NCBI GenBank assembly: GCA_030430625.1
Contig: JAUIKL010000018.1
Location: 1-35,350, forward strand
Length of the DNA stretch: 35,350 nucleotides
Source: Gemmatimonadota bacterium
GTDB lineage: Bacteria; Gemmatimonadota; Gemmatimonadetes; Longimicrobiales; Gaopeijiaceae
Reading direction: 5' to 3'
Each line of letters opens with the position of its first letter. Position 1 is the stretch's first letter. Shown one piece after another: positions 15,395 through 22,512 of the stretch. The notes beneath the pieces are model-generated. The model had not been told where the DNA came from, made no database searches, and worked only from the letters and a program-made list of their open reading frames with translations. The translations under genes and the position numbers were made by a program.

Positions 15395-15841
15395 ATGCGC
15401 GTTGCGGCCGACGGATACATCGACCTGAGTGATCGGCGGCGGGTTCGCACCCCCGGATTCTACGACCACGGGGTCGATCCCGTGCCGGTGGGCGAAGCGA
15501 TCGCCTTCCTTCTCTCGCACAGCTTCCGGGGTCACCGGCGGATCGTGCGCCCCATGACCCTGCAAGAGCGCAAGCGGATCCGCCTCGCCCTCTGGGCCGA
15601 CTCGGTCTCGGAGCGCATGTCTCTGGTCGACCGCGTCTGGCGGGCGATCACCGAAGAGGTGGCGCCGGTCGGGACGCTCGGCGAGCCCGAGCTGATCCAG
15701 GTCGTCCGCTTCGGCGACTGGGCCTACCCCCTCTACCTCGACGGGGACGTGACCCGGGTGATCCCGCTCGGCGGCATGCCCCTTGCTGAGATTACCGACG
15801 GTGCGGTCTTCGACATCGAGCAGGAACGTCTGACCGCCTAG
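15395..15841 (+). CDS. conserved-looking hypothetical protein
   Basis: A 148-residue protein that I do not recognise. It begins MRVAADGYIDLSDRRRV and has a helical, basic middle (MTLQERKRIRLALWADSV, then VDRVWRAITEEVAPVG). The C-terminal half is beta-rich (VRFGDWAYPLYLDGDVTRV), ending DIEQERLTA. There is no signal peptide or membrane span. ATG 15395 is preceded by AAAAAGGACGAGG, a strong ribosome site; an upstream in-frame ATG at 15281 lies in intergenic sequence with no support. It is a single-gene unit followed eight bases later by a string of hairpins and a terminator. Confidence 0.7.
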   Translation: MRVAADGYIDLSDRRRVRTPGFYDHGVDPVPVGEAIAFLLSHSFRGHRRIVRPMTLQERKRIRLALWADSVSERMSLVDRVWRAITEEVAPVGTLGEPELIQVVRFGDWAYPLYLDGDVTRVIPLGGMPLAEITDGAVFDIEQERLTA

Positions 15842-15848
15842 AGCACTC

Positions 15849-15931
15849 GTGCCGGTGGGTTCGGCCAAGGTCGTCCCATCGGCACAAGTCCCACGCCTGG
15901 ACGGGTGGGCAACACGCCCTGGGGGGGCGTG
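15849..15931 (+). ncRNA. candidate structured RNA: three consecutive hairpins upstream of the terminator
   Basis: Hairpin 1: 15849-15859 pairs with 15875-15885 (11 bp, one G-U), and its loop holds CGGCC-AA-GGTCG. Hairpin 2: CCCAC 15890-15894 with GTGGG 15905-15909. Hairpin 3: CACGCCC 15913-15919 with GGGCGTG 15925-15931. The terminator hairpin follows after four bases. Gaps between the stems are only 3-4 nt, so almost every base is paired. The G-U in hairpin 1 and in the terminator supports a plus-strand RNA. It could be the 3-prime UTR of the preceding gene or a processed or independent small RNA. No known RNA family is recognised. Confidence 0.45.
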
Positions 15932-15935
15932 CCAA

Positions 15936-15975
15936 GAGTGGCGGTAGGTGCTTGCACCTACCGTCACTCGCTTTT
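15936..15975 (+). terminator. strong intrinsic terminator
   Basis: GAGTG, a G-U pair, then CGGTAGGTGC (15942-15951) pair with GCACCTACCG (15954-15963) and CACTC (15965-15969), giving a 16-position stem. TTTT follows at 15972-15975. It ends the transcript of the 15395-15841 gene. From here to 16210 (235 bp) I see no gene; the last part is the leader of the 16211 gene, with GGCCCTT/AAGGCC as a weak hairpin. Confidence 0.85.
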
Positions 15976-16210
15976 CCCCCTCCCCGATCCGCTGACGAGA
16001 TCGTCCCCGGTGCGCGTTGAGCACTGCCACCGTGAGAGGACACCTCACCGAGCGGGTCCCGTCGCCCCCGGACGAGCGCGTCAGGCCGTAACCCGTTGTC
16101 GGACTGCAACGTAAGTCCTCCCGGACGGGCCTTGGGGCTCCGTGGTCCGCGTCGGTACGGCCCTTGCCTTTTGAAGGCCCAACCGAACAACAAGCCATGG
16201 GGGGACGACG

Positions 16211-16990
16211 ATGATCGACCTACGAAATGCGCTCGGGGCGTGGGCCCGGGCGAAATCCTCCGCATCCACGGGCGCACGCCTCGCGCTCCTCGCTCTCGCA
16301 CTTCAGGCGACGACCGCGCTCGCGCAGGATCGCGCGGCGGACGCACCCGAATTCACCCTGATCGGCACCGTCGTCGACGGACAGACCGGAGCCGTGCTCC
16401 CGGGCGCCTGGGTCGGCATGACCGGGACCGAATGGGGCTCGATCACCAATGACGACGGCCGCTTTCGAATTCCCGGCATGACCGAGGGCCGACTGGCCCT
16501 CGACATCGAGCTCATCGGCTACGAGCCGCTGGAGTGGACCGGCCCGGTCGACGCCGACGGCGGCCTCGTGATCGAGCTCGCGCCGCAGGCCATCGTCCTC
16601 GAAGGATTGCAGGTCGTGACCGACCGGTTCCGCTCACGCCGGCGGGCCACCGCGACGACCGTGCAAGCGTACGATCCCGGAGCCCTCGCCTCGTCGGGTG
16701 CCCAGAACGCGCTCGAGTTCATCGAGTTCAACTCCGCGACCTGGGCCACCTCGTGCAACGGACGCTACACGAGCCAGTGCCTGGTCGTGCGCGGCCGTAC
16801 GGTCGAGCCGACCGTCTGGGTCGACGAGGCACCCGTCATCGGTGGGCTCGAATACCTGCAGTCGTTCGAGCCGTGGGAGTTCCACATGATCGAGGTGTAC
16901 GCCGGTGGGCGGCACATTCGGGCCTACACTCCGCACTTCATGGAGCGGGCCGCCCGAAACCGGCTCTTTCCGGTCCCGCTGACCTTCTGA
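16211..16990 (+). CDS. secreted carboxypeptidase-regulatory-like domain plus TonB-plug-like domain, no barrel
   Basis: A 259-residue protein. Residues 1-39 form a signal peptide (hydrophobic core LALLALALQ, likely cleavage after TTALA). Residues 49-130 are a carboxypeptidase-D regulatory-like beta-sandwich (LIGTVVDGQTGAVLPGAWV, then ITNDDGRFRIPGM). Residues 130-245 look like a TonB-dependent receptor plug (GLQVVTDRFRSRR, CLVVRGRTVEPTVWVDEAP, FHMIEVYAGGRHIRAY). Two cysteines (SCNGRYTSQC) may form a disulfide. The outer-membrane barrel expected in a SusC/TonB receptor is absent, and the gene ends in a stop followed by a terminator. ATG 16211 is preceded by GGGGGGACGACG. Confidence 0.8.
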   Translation: MIDLRNALGAWARAKSSASTGARLALLALALQATTALAQDRAADAPEFTLIGTVVDGQTGAVLPGAWVGMTGTEWGSITNDDGRFRIPGMTEGRLALDIELIGYEPLEWTGPVDADGGLVIELAPQAIVLEGLQVVTDRFRSRRRATATTVQAYDPGALASSGAQNALEFIEFNSATWATSCNGRYTSQCLVVRGRTVEPTVWVDEAPVIGGLEYLQSFEPWEFHMIEVYAGGRHIRAYTPHFMERAARNRLFPVPLTF

Positions 16991-17039
16991 TCGACCGGGG
17001 GGCGGTTCGTCCGATGGACGGATCGCCCCCCGATCGGTT
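16989..17039 (+). terminator. 25-position hairpin filling a convergent gap
   Basis: The stem runs from 16989 to 17012 and from 17016 to 17039, with loop GAT and a core of GGGGGGCG against CGCCCCCC. Only one position (16995/17033) is mismatched in the plus-strand RNA, and four are G-U. The same positions become A-C mismatches on the minus strand. It begins inside the stop codon of the 16211 gene and ends at the stop codon of the Lrp gene. No long T tract follows (GGTTCATC), but the stem is very stable. Confidence 0.6.
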
Positions 17040-17524
17040 CATCGCTCGGCCGGCCCCGACCGTAGAGCGGGCCAGCCGGGTCGTGTGTCGACGCTGAAGG
17101 CCAACGACGTCTGAATCCCGGCCACGTCCGGCCGCCCGGTGATGGCATCCATGCAGAAGTCCCGCAGGTGGTCCATGTCTCTGGCCGCGACGTGCATGAT
17201 GAAGTCGAAGTCACCCGTCACGTGGTACGTGGCGGTGACCTCGGGAAGACTCCCCGCGAAGGTCCGGAAGGCAGCCACCGTCTTTCGCGTATGGCGCTTG
17301 AGCCGCACGGCGATGAGCGCCTGAACGCCGACGCCCACTGCGGCCGGGTCGACCAGAACGGTCGACCCCGCGATGACACCGCGCTCTTCCAACCTCCGCA
17401 CGCGCTCGAGACACCCCGACGCAGAGAGCCCCACCTGAGCAGCCAGGTCCTTGTTCGTGATCCGCGCATTCTGCACGAGAACGCCAAGAATCTGCACATC
17501 CTTCTCTGACAGACCGGACATCAT
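17039..17524 (-). CDS. Lrp/AsnC family transcriptional regulator
   Basis: A 161-residue regulator. The N-terminal winged helix-turn-helix is LSEKDVQILGVLVQNARI, TNKDLAAQVGLSASGCLERV, RRLEERGVI. The C-terminal RAM (ligand-binding) domain includes ALIAVRLKRHTRKTV, VTATYHVTGDFDFIMHVAARD and GIQTSLAFSVD. These proteins form octamers or dimers of dimers and sense amino acids. ATG 17524 is preferred (GGAGAG 5 nt upstream); ATG 17521 directly follows. It is divergent from the PLP-dependent lyase at 17641, and a perfect dyad lies 14 bp from its start. It probably controls itself and the lyase, as MdeR does for methionine gamma-lyase in Pseudomonas putida. Confidence 0.93.
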   Translation of the reverse strand: MMSGLSEKDVQILGVLVQNARITNKDLAAQVGLSASGCLERVRRLEERGVIAGSTVLVDPAAVGVGVQALIAVRLKRHTRKTVAAFRTFAGSLPEVTATYHVTGDFDFIMHVAARDMDHLRDFCMDAITGRPDVAGIQTSLAFSVDTRPGWPALRSGPAER

Positions 17525-17537
17525 GCCAACTCTCCAT

Positions 17538-17564
17538 AGAATATTCGCTTCATGTGAATATTCT
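17538..17564. promoter_or_regulatory. AT-rich dyad, candidate Lrp/AsnC operator
   Basis: AGAATATTC (17538-17546) and GAATATTCT (17556-17564) form a perfect 9+9 inverted repeat with a 9-bp centre. Each arm itself contains the 8-bp palindrome GAATATTC. It is an AT-rich island in GC-rich DNA, in the 116-bp gap between the divergent regulator and lyase genes. Its end is 14 bp from the regulator's start codon. This placement fits an autoregulatory Lrp-family site. Confidence 0.65.
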
Positions 17565-17640
17565 CGCCCCAACCCGTAACGTCCAATCGCACCCGCTCGA
17601 ACGCGGCGGGCCCACCACGGCACCGGTTGGAGGAACGGAC

Positions 17641-18873
17641 ATGCGCTTCGACACGAGACTCGTCGGCACCGGACATCGTCACTCGATCTCCCACGTCCGA
17701 CCCATCGACCTGTCCACGACCTATCACACACCCGACCCCGACGTCGCCGCGCGCAGCATGACCGACTTCGCTACGGGTGCCCCCACTGCCGACAACCCGA
17801 TCTACGCGCGGCTCTTCAACCCGAACGGTCGGGACTTCGAAGACCGGATGACGGACCTCGAGGGCGGAGCGGACTCGGTCTGCTTCGCGTCCGGCATGGC
17901 CGCCTTGTCCGCCCTCCTCCTCGACGCTCGCAACCGCGGAGGCCATGTGGTGGCCGTACCGCCGGTATACGGCGGCAGTCATACCCTGCTCGAGTCGGGC
18001 CTGCTCGGCACCGAGGTCACCTTCGCTTCGGCGGACGCCGTCCGGGCGGCCATCCGACCCGAGACCGCCCTCGTGTGGGTCGAATCCCCGTCCAATCCGC
18101 TGCTTGGTCTCACGGACATCGAACGCCTGGTCGAAGACGCCGGGGGGGTACCGGTCGCGGTCGACTCCACCTTCGGCACACCGGTGCTGCAGAACCCGAT
18201 ACGACACGGGGCGGCGTTCACGATGCACAGTGCCACCAAGTTCATCGGGGGCCACGGTGACGCGATGGGGGGTGTCGTCACGGCCTCCTCGACCGAAGCA
18301 GCCGCACGGCTCCGGCAGATCCGTATCGCAACCGGAGCGCTCCTCCACCCTCTGGCGGCCCACACCTTCAGTCGGGGACTCCAGACACTCGGGGTCCGGG
18401 TGCGGGCGATGCAGGACAACGCTCGCGCCCTCGTGTCCCGGCTCCAGGACCACCCCGAGGTCATCGACCTCCGCTTTCCGGGACTACACGCGGCGGACGA
18501 CGCCATCGTCCGGAAGCAGATGGCGGGCCCCGGGACGATGTTCTGCCTGGAGTTGGAAGGCGGGGTCCGACGTGCCGATGCCTTCGTGGCGGCTCTCGAG
18601 ATCGCCGTCCCGGCCGTCAGCCTCGGCTCCGTCGACACGCTGGTCCAGCGGCCGGCGGCGCTCACCCATCAGCTGATGGGCGAGGAGGCCCGCCAGGCGA
18701 CCGGGATTCCCGCCAGCCTCATCCGCGTCTCGGTCGGCCTCGAGGACGTGGACGACCTATGGGACGACTTCACGCGTGCAATCGGACGATCGGCGAGGTC
18801 CGGATGGCGTGCCGATTCCCGCGAGGCCACCGCTCGGCACATCGGCCCCGTACCGGGGTCGGGCGTCGCGTAG
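17641..18873 (+). CDS. Cys/Met metabolism PLP-dependent enzyme (methionine gamma-lyase-like)
   Basis: A 410-residue member of the trans-sulfuration family. It has Tyr55/Arg57 in PIYARLFNPN, the glycine-rich cofactor loop FASGMAALSAL, Asp175 in AVDSTFGTPVLQNP, and the PLP lysine Lys200 in MHSATKFIGGHGD. The C-terminal domain carries SLGSVDTLVQRPAALTH and RVSVGLEDVDDLW. Methionine gamma-lyase, cystathionine gamma-lyase and cystathionine gamma-synthase share these motifs. The divergent Lrp-type regulator favours a catabolic lyase. ATG 17641 has a good ribosome site (GGAGGAACGGAC). The last ~28 residues are an extra Arg/Ala/Gly-rich tail, and the stop TAG lies within a 22-nt tandem repeat, suggesting the end was remodelled by repeat expansion. 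Confidence 0.88.
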   Translation: MRFDTRLVGTGHRHSISHVRPIDLSTTYHTPDPDVAARSMTDFATGAPTADNPIYARLFNPNGRDFEDRMTDLEGGADSVCFASGMAALSALLLDARNRGGHVVAVPPVYGGSHTLLESGLLGTEVTFASADAVRAAIRPETALVWVESPSNPLLGLTDIERLVEDAGGVPVAVDSTFGTPVLQNPIRHGAAFTMHSATKFIGGHGDAMGGVVTASSTEAAARLRQIRIATGALLHPLAAHTFSRGLQTLGVRVRAMQDNARALVSRLQDHPEVIDLRFPGLHAADDAIVRKQMAGPGTMFCLELEGGVRRADAFVAALEIAVPAVSLGSVDTLVQRPAALTHQLMGEEARQATGIPASLIRVSVGLEDVDDLWDDFTRAIGRSARSGWRADSREATARHIGPVPGSGVA

Positions 18874-18943
18874 CCGCGGGTCGGGTGTCGGGTAGCCGCG
18901 GATCGGGCGTCGCGTAGCCGCGGATCAGGCGTCGGGTAGCCCC
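18856..18943. repeat. four 22-nt imperfect tandem repeats spanning two convergent gene ends
   Basis: Units at 18856-18877, 18878-18899, 18900-18921 and 18922-18943 follow the pattern GGRTCRGGYGTCGSGTAGCC plus SC. Units 1 and 3 share GTCGCGTAG while units 2 and 4 share GTCGGGTAG, so the array looks like a doubled 44-nt pair. Unit 1 supplies the TAG stop of the lyase. A G-to-A change in unit 4 supplies the TGA stop of fumarase on the other strand. A degenerate fifth copy may continue into the fumarase gene (18944-18958). Confidence 0.85.
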
Positions 18944-20316
18944 GGCTCGGTCATCGCGCGGACGTCCAGGGCTTCGTCGATCTGATCCTCGGGGAGAAGG
19001 CCCTTCTCCCGCACGACGTCCCGGACGGACATCCCGCGCTTGGCCGACTCCTTGGCCACGACCGCCGCCTCGTCGTAGCCGATGAACGGGTTGAGCGCCG
19101 TGGCGATCGACGGGTTCTTCTCCAGCAGCTCCCGGGCCCGCTCCTCGTTGACCTCGATGCCGACGAGGCACCGGTCGGTGAAGGCGCGGGTGATGTTGGC
19201 CACGAGGGTGATCGACTCGAGCAGCGACTGGGCGATGACGGGCATCATCACGTTCAGCTCGAAGTTTCCGCGGCTGCCGGCCACGGTGATCGTCGTGTGA
19301 TTCCCCATCACGCGGGCGCACACCATCATCATCGCCTCGGACATCACCGGGTTCACCTTCCCCGGCATGATCGAGGAGCCCGGCTGGATGGCGGGTAGGC
19401 GGATCTCGTGGAGGCCCGACGTCGGTCCGGACCCCAGCCAGCGGATGTCGTCGGCGATCTTCATCAGGCTCGTGGCGACGGTATTCAGGGCGCCCGACGC
19501 ACTCACCGCCGCATCCTTCGCACCCTGCGCCTCGAAGTGATCGTCCGCCTCACGGAAGCCGATCCCGGTGGCGTCCGCGATCCGCGCGATCGCCTTGGCC
19601 GCGAAGTCCTCGTGCGTGTTGATCCCCGTGCCGACCGCCGTACCACCGAGGGCCAGCTCGTCCAACTCGGCGGCAGCCACGCGCACCCGCTCGATTCCCT
19701 TCGAGATCTGGGCGGCGTACCCGCCGAACTCCTGGCCGAGCCGGACCGGCGTCGCGTCCATCAGGTGGGTGCGCCCCGACTTGAGGACGCCGTCGAAAGC
19801 CTTCGCCTTGTCAGCCAGCACTTCGTGCATGTGGGTCAACGCCGGGAGCAGCTCCTCCTGGATCGCGACGCGCGCCGAGATGTGGATGGCCGTCGGGATC
19901 GTGTCGTTCGACGACTGGCCGAAGTTCACGTGGTCGTTCGGGTGGACCGAACCGTCGGCCAGGAGCTGGGTGGCGCGGTGCGCCACGACCTCGTTGGTGT
20001 TCATGTTCGTCGAGGTGCCCGACCCCGTCTGGTAGATGTCGAGCACGAACTGGTCGTCCCACTGGCCGTCGACCACCTCGGAGGCAGCCCGAACGATCGC
20101 GTCCGCCACGGCGGCGTCGAGGTTGCCGAGTTCGGCGTTCGTCTCCGCGGCGGCCTTCTTGATCAGGCCCATCGCCTGAATGAATCGGCGGCCGAAGCGC
20201 TGCCCGCTGATCGGGAAGTTCTCGACGGCCCGCTGGGTCTGGGGTCCGTAGAGTGCATCCTCGGGGACCTTCATCTCACCGAGGGAGTCCTTCTCGATCC
20301 GGTATCCTTCCGACAT
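18925..20316 (-). CDS. fumC: class II fumarate hydratase
   Basis: A 463-residue, iron-independent fumarase (fumarate to L-malate, TCA cycle, cytosolic homotetramer). The superfamily signature GSSIMPGKVNPVMSEA is present, as are SGRTHLMDATPVRLGQEFGG, HPNDHVNFGQSSNDTIPTA and TGSGTSTNMNTNEVV. These give the three active-site segments and distinguish it from aspartase and argininosuccinate lyase. Length is normal. ATG 20316 follows AAGGCCCC. The extreme C-terminus (MTEPGLPDA) is written by the 22-nt repeat shared with the neighbouring lyase gene and is probably dispensable. Confidence 0.95.
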   Translation of the reverse strand: MSEGYRIEKDSLGEMKVPEDALYGPQTQRAVENFPISGQRFGRRFIQAMGLIKKAAAETNAELGNLDAAVADAIVRAASEVVDGQWDDQFVLDIYQTGSGTSTNMNTNEVVAHRATQLLADGSVHPNDHVNFGQSSNDTIPTAIHISARVAIQEELLPALTHMHEVLADKAKAFDGVLKSGRTHLMDATPVRLGQEFGGYAAQISKGIERVRVAAAELDELALGGTAVGTGINTHEDFAAKAIARIADATGIGFREADDHFEAQGAKDAAVSASGALNTVATSLMKIADDIRWLGSGPTSGLHEIRLPAIQPGSSIMPGKVNPVMSEAMMMVCARVMGNHTTITVAGSRGNFELNVMMPVIAQSLLESITLVANITRAFTDRCLVGIEVNEERARELLEKNPSIATALNPFIGYDEAAVVAKESAKRGMSVRDVVREKGLLPEDQIDEALDVRAMTEPGLPDA

Positions 20317-20404
20317 GGGGCCTTGGTCCTGTGTTCGCGATCCGGCGCGCCACGTGTGCGCCGATGAGCCCCGAAATCTAAGCCGGCCCGCGAGTGGTTG
20401 AAGT

Positions 20405-20450
20405 GCCGGGCGCGAACGGGGAGAGGCCGACCAGCCCCTCCCCGCCCGGC
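20405..20450 (-). terminator. two-stem GC-rich terminator candidate
   Basis: Outer stem GCCGGGC (20405-20411) with GCCCGGC (20444-20450). Inner 10-bp stem GGGGAGAGGC (20418-20427) with GCCCCTCCCC (20434-20443); its one non-canonical pair becomes G-U on the minus-strand RNA. It lies 11 bp past the stop of the minus-strand PD40 lipoprotein gene. There is no long T tract. Confidence 0.55.
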
Positions 20451-20460
20451 AATCGGTCGG

Positions 20461-21624
20461 TCAGCGCCAACCCTGGGGCGGCCCCGCCAGTTCGGCATCT
20501 GTGGTGTCCGTAACCCGTGTTGCACCGACGCCGGCGGACGTCATCCGATAGACGTCGTAGTCACCGTCACGGTCGGATGTGAACGCGATCTCGGTCCCGT
20601 CCGGCGACCAGTTCGGATATCCGTCGTATGCGACGTTGTTCGTCAGGTTCACCTGGTTCGACCCATCGGGGTCCATGGCGTACACCTCGTTGTTTCCGTC
20701 GCGATCGGAGCTGAAGAGGATCGTGGTGCCATCAGGCGACCAGGCCGGGAACCCGTCGGTCCCTCCTGGTTCGTTCGTGAGATTGGTGTGACCGGTGCCA
20801 TCGGCGTTCATGACCCAGATCTCGTAGTCTCCCGTGACCTCACTGGCGTACGCGATCCGTGTGCCGTCGGGCGACCAACTGACCGTCTGGTTGATGACTC
20901 CGTCGTCGGTCAGCTGGACAGGGTTGCTTCCATCGGCGTCCATGACCCAGATCTCGTAGTCACCGGAACGTTGACTGGCAAAGGCGATCCTGGTCCCGTC
21001 GGGAGACCATGCACCCACGAGGTCGTTCCCCGGGAGGTCTGTGAGATTCGTGACCCCGGTTCCGTCGATGAACGCCACGTACAGGTCGAGGTCCCCGCTC
21101 CGATCGCTCGTAAAGAGGAATCGGGTCCCGTCGGGTGAGAAGGCACCGTAGGCGTCGATAGCGGGGTTGTCGGTGAGGTTCACTGGATTCGACCCGTCCA
21201 CGTTGGTCAGGAAGATGTCGTCGTTCCCCGTGCGGTCCGACGTGATCAACAGCTGGTTGTCTGCCATCTGGAGACAGCTGACCTCGAACTCCGTCGAGAC
21301 GGTGGCGCCGTCCGGGACCGTCACCGTACGCGGATTGTCCCCGGCCACCGTGCAGTTGGCGGCCACGTCCGTCAGCTCGACCGTCTGCGCACCGGTCGCC
21401 ACGTCGGAGAAGACGACGACGCTGTTGCCGCCGACCGCCTGGGCCGTGCCTCCCGCGACCGAGGCCATGTAGGAATCGTCCAACGAGGCGCCGGTCGTGG
21501 TCGTGTTCACCTCGACACTTCCGGTCGGATCGGGCTCGGGGGCCATCGGCTCGTCCTCGCCACATGCTACCAGTCCGGCCACAACCATCACGGCGCCGAG
21601 CGCCCCGGTTCGGTGGAGCTTCAT
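20461..21624 (-). CDS. PD40/TolB-like beta-propeller lipoprotein (paralog A)
   Basis: A 387-residue lipoprotein. The signal peptide ends in the lipobox LVAC (GAVMVVAGLVACGED). Residues ~35-115 form a small beta domain (GSVEVNTTTTGASLDDSY, then ELTDVAANCTVAGDNPRTV) with two cysteines that could pair. From ~120 there are six TolB-type propeller blades of ~43 residues, each with a 'SDRxGxxxIxxxxxDGS', 'NLTD', 'WSPDGT' pattern (for example FTSDRDGDYDVYRMTSAG). Such proteins bind partners or ligands at the envelope; no enzymatic motif is seen. ATG 21624 has AGGAAG upstream. It is closely similar to paralog B at 23341-24501 along its whole length, including both termini (MKL-RT-ALGA, QGWR). Confidence 0.88.
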   Translation of the reverse strand: MKLHRTGALGAVMVVAGLVACGEDEPMAPEPDPTGSVEVNTTTTGASLDDSYMASVAGGTAQAVGGNSVVVFSDVATGAQTVELTDVAANCTVAGDNPRTVTVPDGATVSTEFEVSCLQMADNQLLITSDRTGNDDIFLTNVDGSNPVNLTDNPAIDAYGAFSPDGTRFLFTSDRSGDLDLYVAFIDGTGVTNLTDLPGNDLVGAWSPDGTRIAFASQRSGDYEIWVMDADGSNPVQLTDDGVINQTVSWSPDGTRIAYASEVTGDYEIWVMNADGTGHTNLTNEPGGTDGFPAWSPDGTTILFSSDRDGNNEVYAMDPDGSNQVNLTNNVAYDGYPNWSPDGTEIAFTSDRDGDYDVYRMTSAGVGATRVTDTTDAELAGPPQGWR

Positions 21625-21736
21625 AACTGCTTCCTGTGTCTGAGTCGCGGAACTACTCCACGGTACTGCAAAGGTCGTTCCTCAGAACAGGTTTTGAGTG
21701 GCCGGGCGAGTGTGTGGAGTCGCCTTCGCCGCCCTC

Positions 21737-22450
21737 CTACCCCCTCGGCGGCTGGGCCGGCCGCATTTCGATGCGGCTGACGTGCGCTTCCTTCGGGAAT
21801 TCGAGGAGCTGCATCACGGCCAGGGCGCAGTCGTCGGCCTCGAGCTTCCACCCACGCTCGGGTGCCTGTTCGTGGTCGTTGAACGGGGTGTTGACACTGC
21901 CCGGCATCACGATCGAGACACGCACGTCGTTGTGACGCACGTCGAGCATCATCGCTTCCGACATCCCGAGGAGACCGAACTTGCTGGCGTTGTACCCCGT
22001 GCCGTTCGCGAAGCTGTTGCGGCTCGCCAGAGACCCGACGTTGATGATGTAGCCGTCGCCGGAGGCCGAGAGGTGCGGGAGCGCGGCCTTCGAACAGTAG
22101 AAGACGCCGCCCAGATTCACGTCGACCTGGAGCCGCCACTCCTCGACACTCAGTTCGGAGATCGGCTTGAAGATCCCCAGCCCGGCGTTGTTGACCAGGA
22201 TGTCGAGCTGGCCGAAGTGGTCGACCGCAGCCTGGACGAGGCGCTCGCACGCCTCGGGGTCGGCCACGTTGCACGCGAAGCCGAGTGCATCGTCCCCGAG
22301 TCGGTCGGCCACCTCGGCCACGACGTCGGCGCTGCGGCCGTTGACCACGACCCGTGCGCCCTCGTTCAGGAGCCGCTCCGCGATCGCCAGTCCGATTCCC
22401 TTGGTGCTGCCGGTCACGATGGCGACCTTGCCGGTCAAATGTTGCGACAT
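21737..22450 (-). CDS. short-chain dehydrogenase/reductase (classical SDR)
   Basis: A 237-residue oxidoreductase. The cofactor motif TGSTKGIG is at residues 13-20 and NNAG at 87-90. The triad is Ser140 (INVGSLASRN), Tyr153 and Lys157 (TGYNASKFGL), followed by VSIVMPGSVNTPF. Arg39 in VVNGRS suggests NADP(H). ATG 22450 has AGGACG upstream. It is divergent from the second SDR at 22513, with 62 bp between the start codons, so a shared control region is likely. Substrate unknown; FabG-like or 3-ketoacyl reductase activity is possible. Confidence 0.88.
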   Translation of the reverse strand: MSQHLTGKVAIVTGSTKGIGLAIAERLLNEGARVVVNGRSADVVAEVADRLGDDALGFACNVADPEACERLVQAAVDHFGQLDILVNNAGLGIFKPISELSVEEWRLQVDVNLGGVFYCSKAALPHLSASGDGYIINVGSLASRNSFANGTGYNASKFGLLGMSEAMMLDVRHNDVRVSIVMPGSVNTPFNDHEQAPERGWKLEADDCALAVMQLLEFPKEAHVSRIEMRPAQPPRG

Positions 22451-22512
22451 CAGTCGAGCACGTCCTGTCTCGGGTCGAGGCGCCGTGCCGGCACCAGGCA
22501 AGGAGTCTCGCC

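Noticed and set aside
18856-18943. A CRISPR array
   Set aside because: The 22-nt units are directly adjacent with no spacers, and no cas genes are present.
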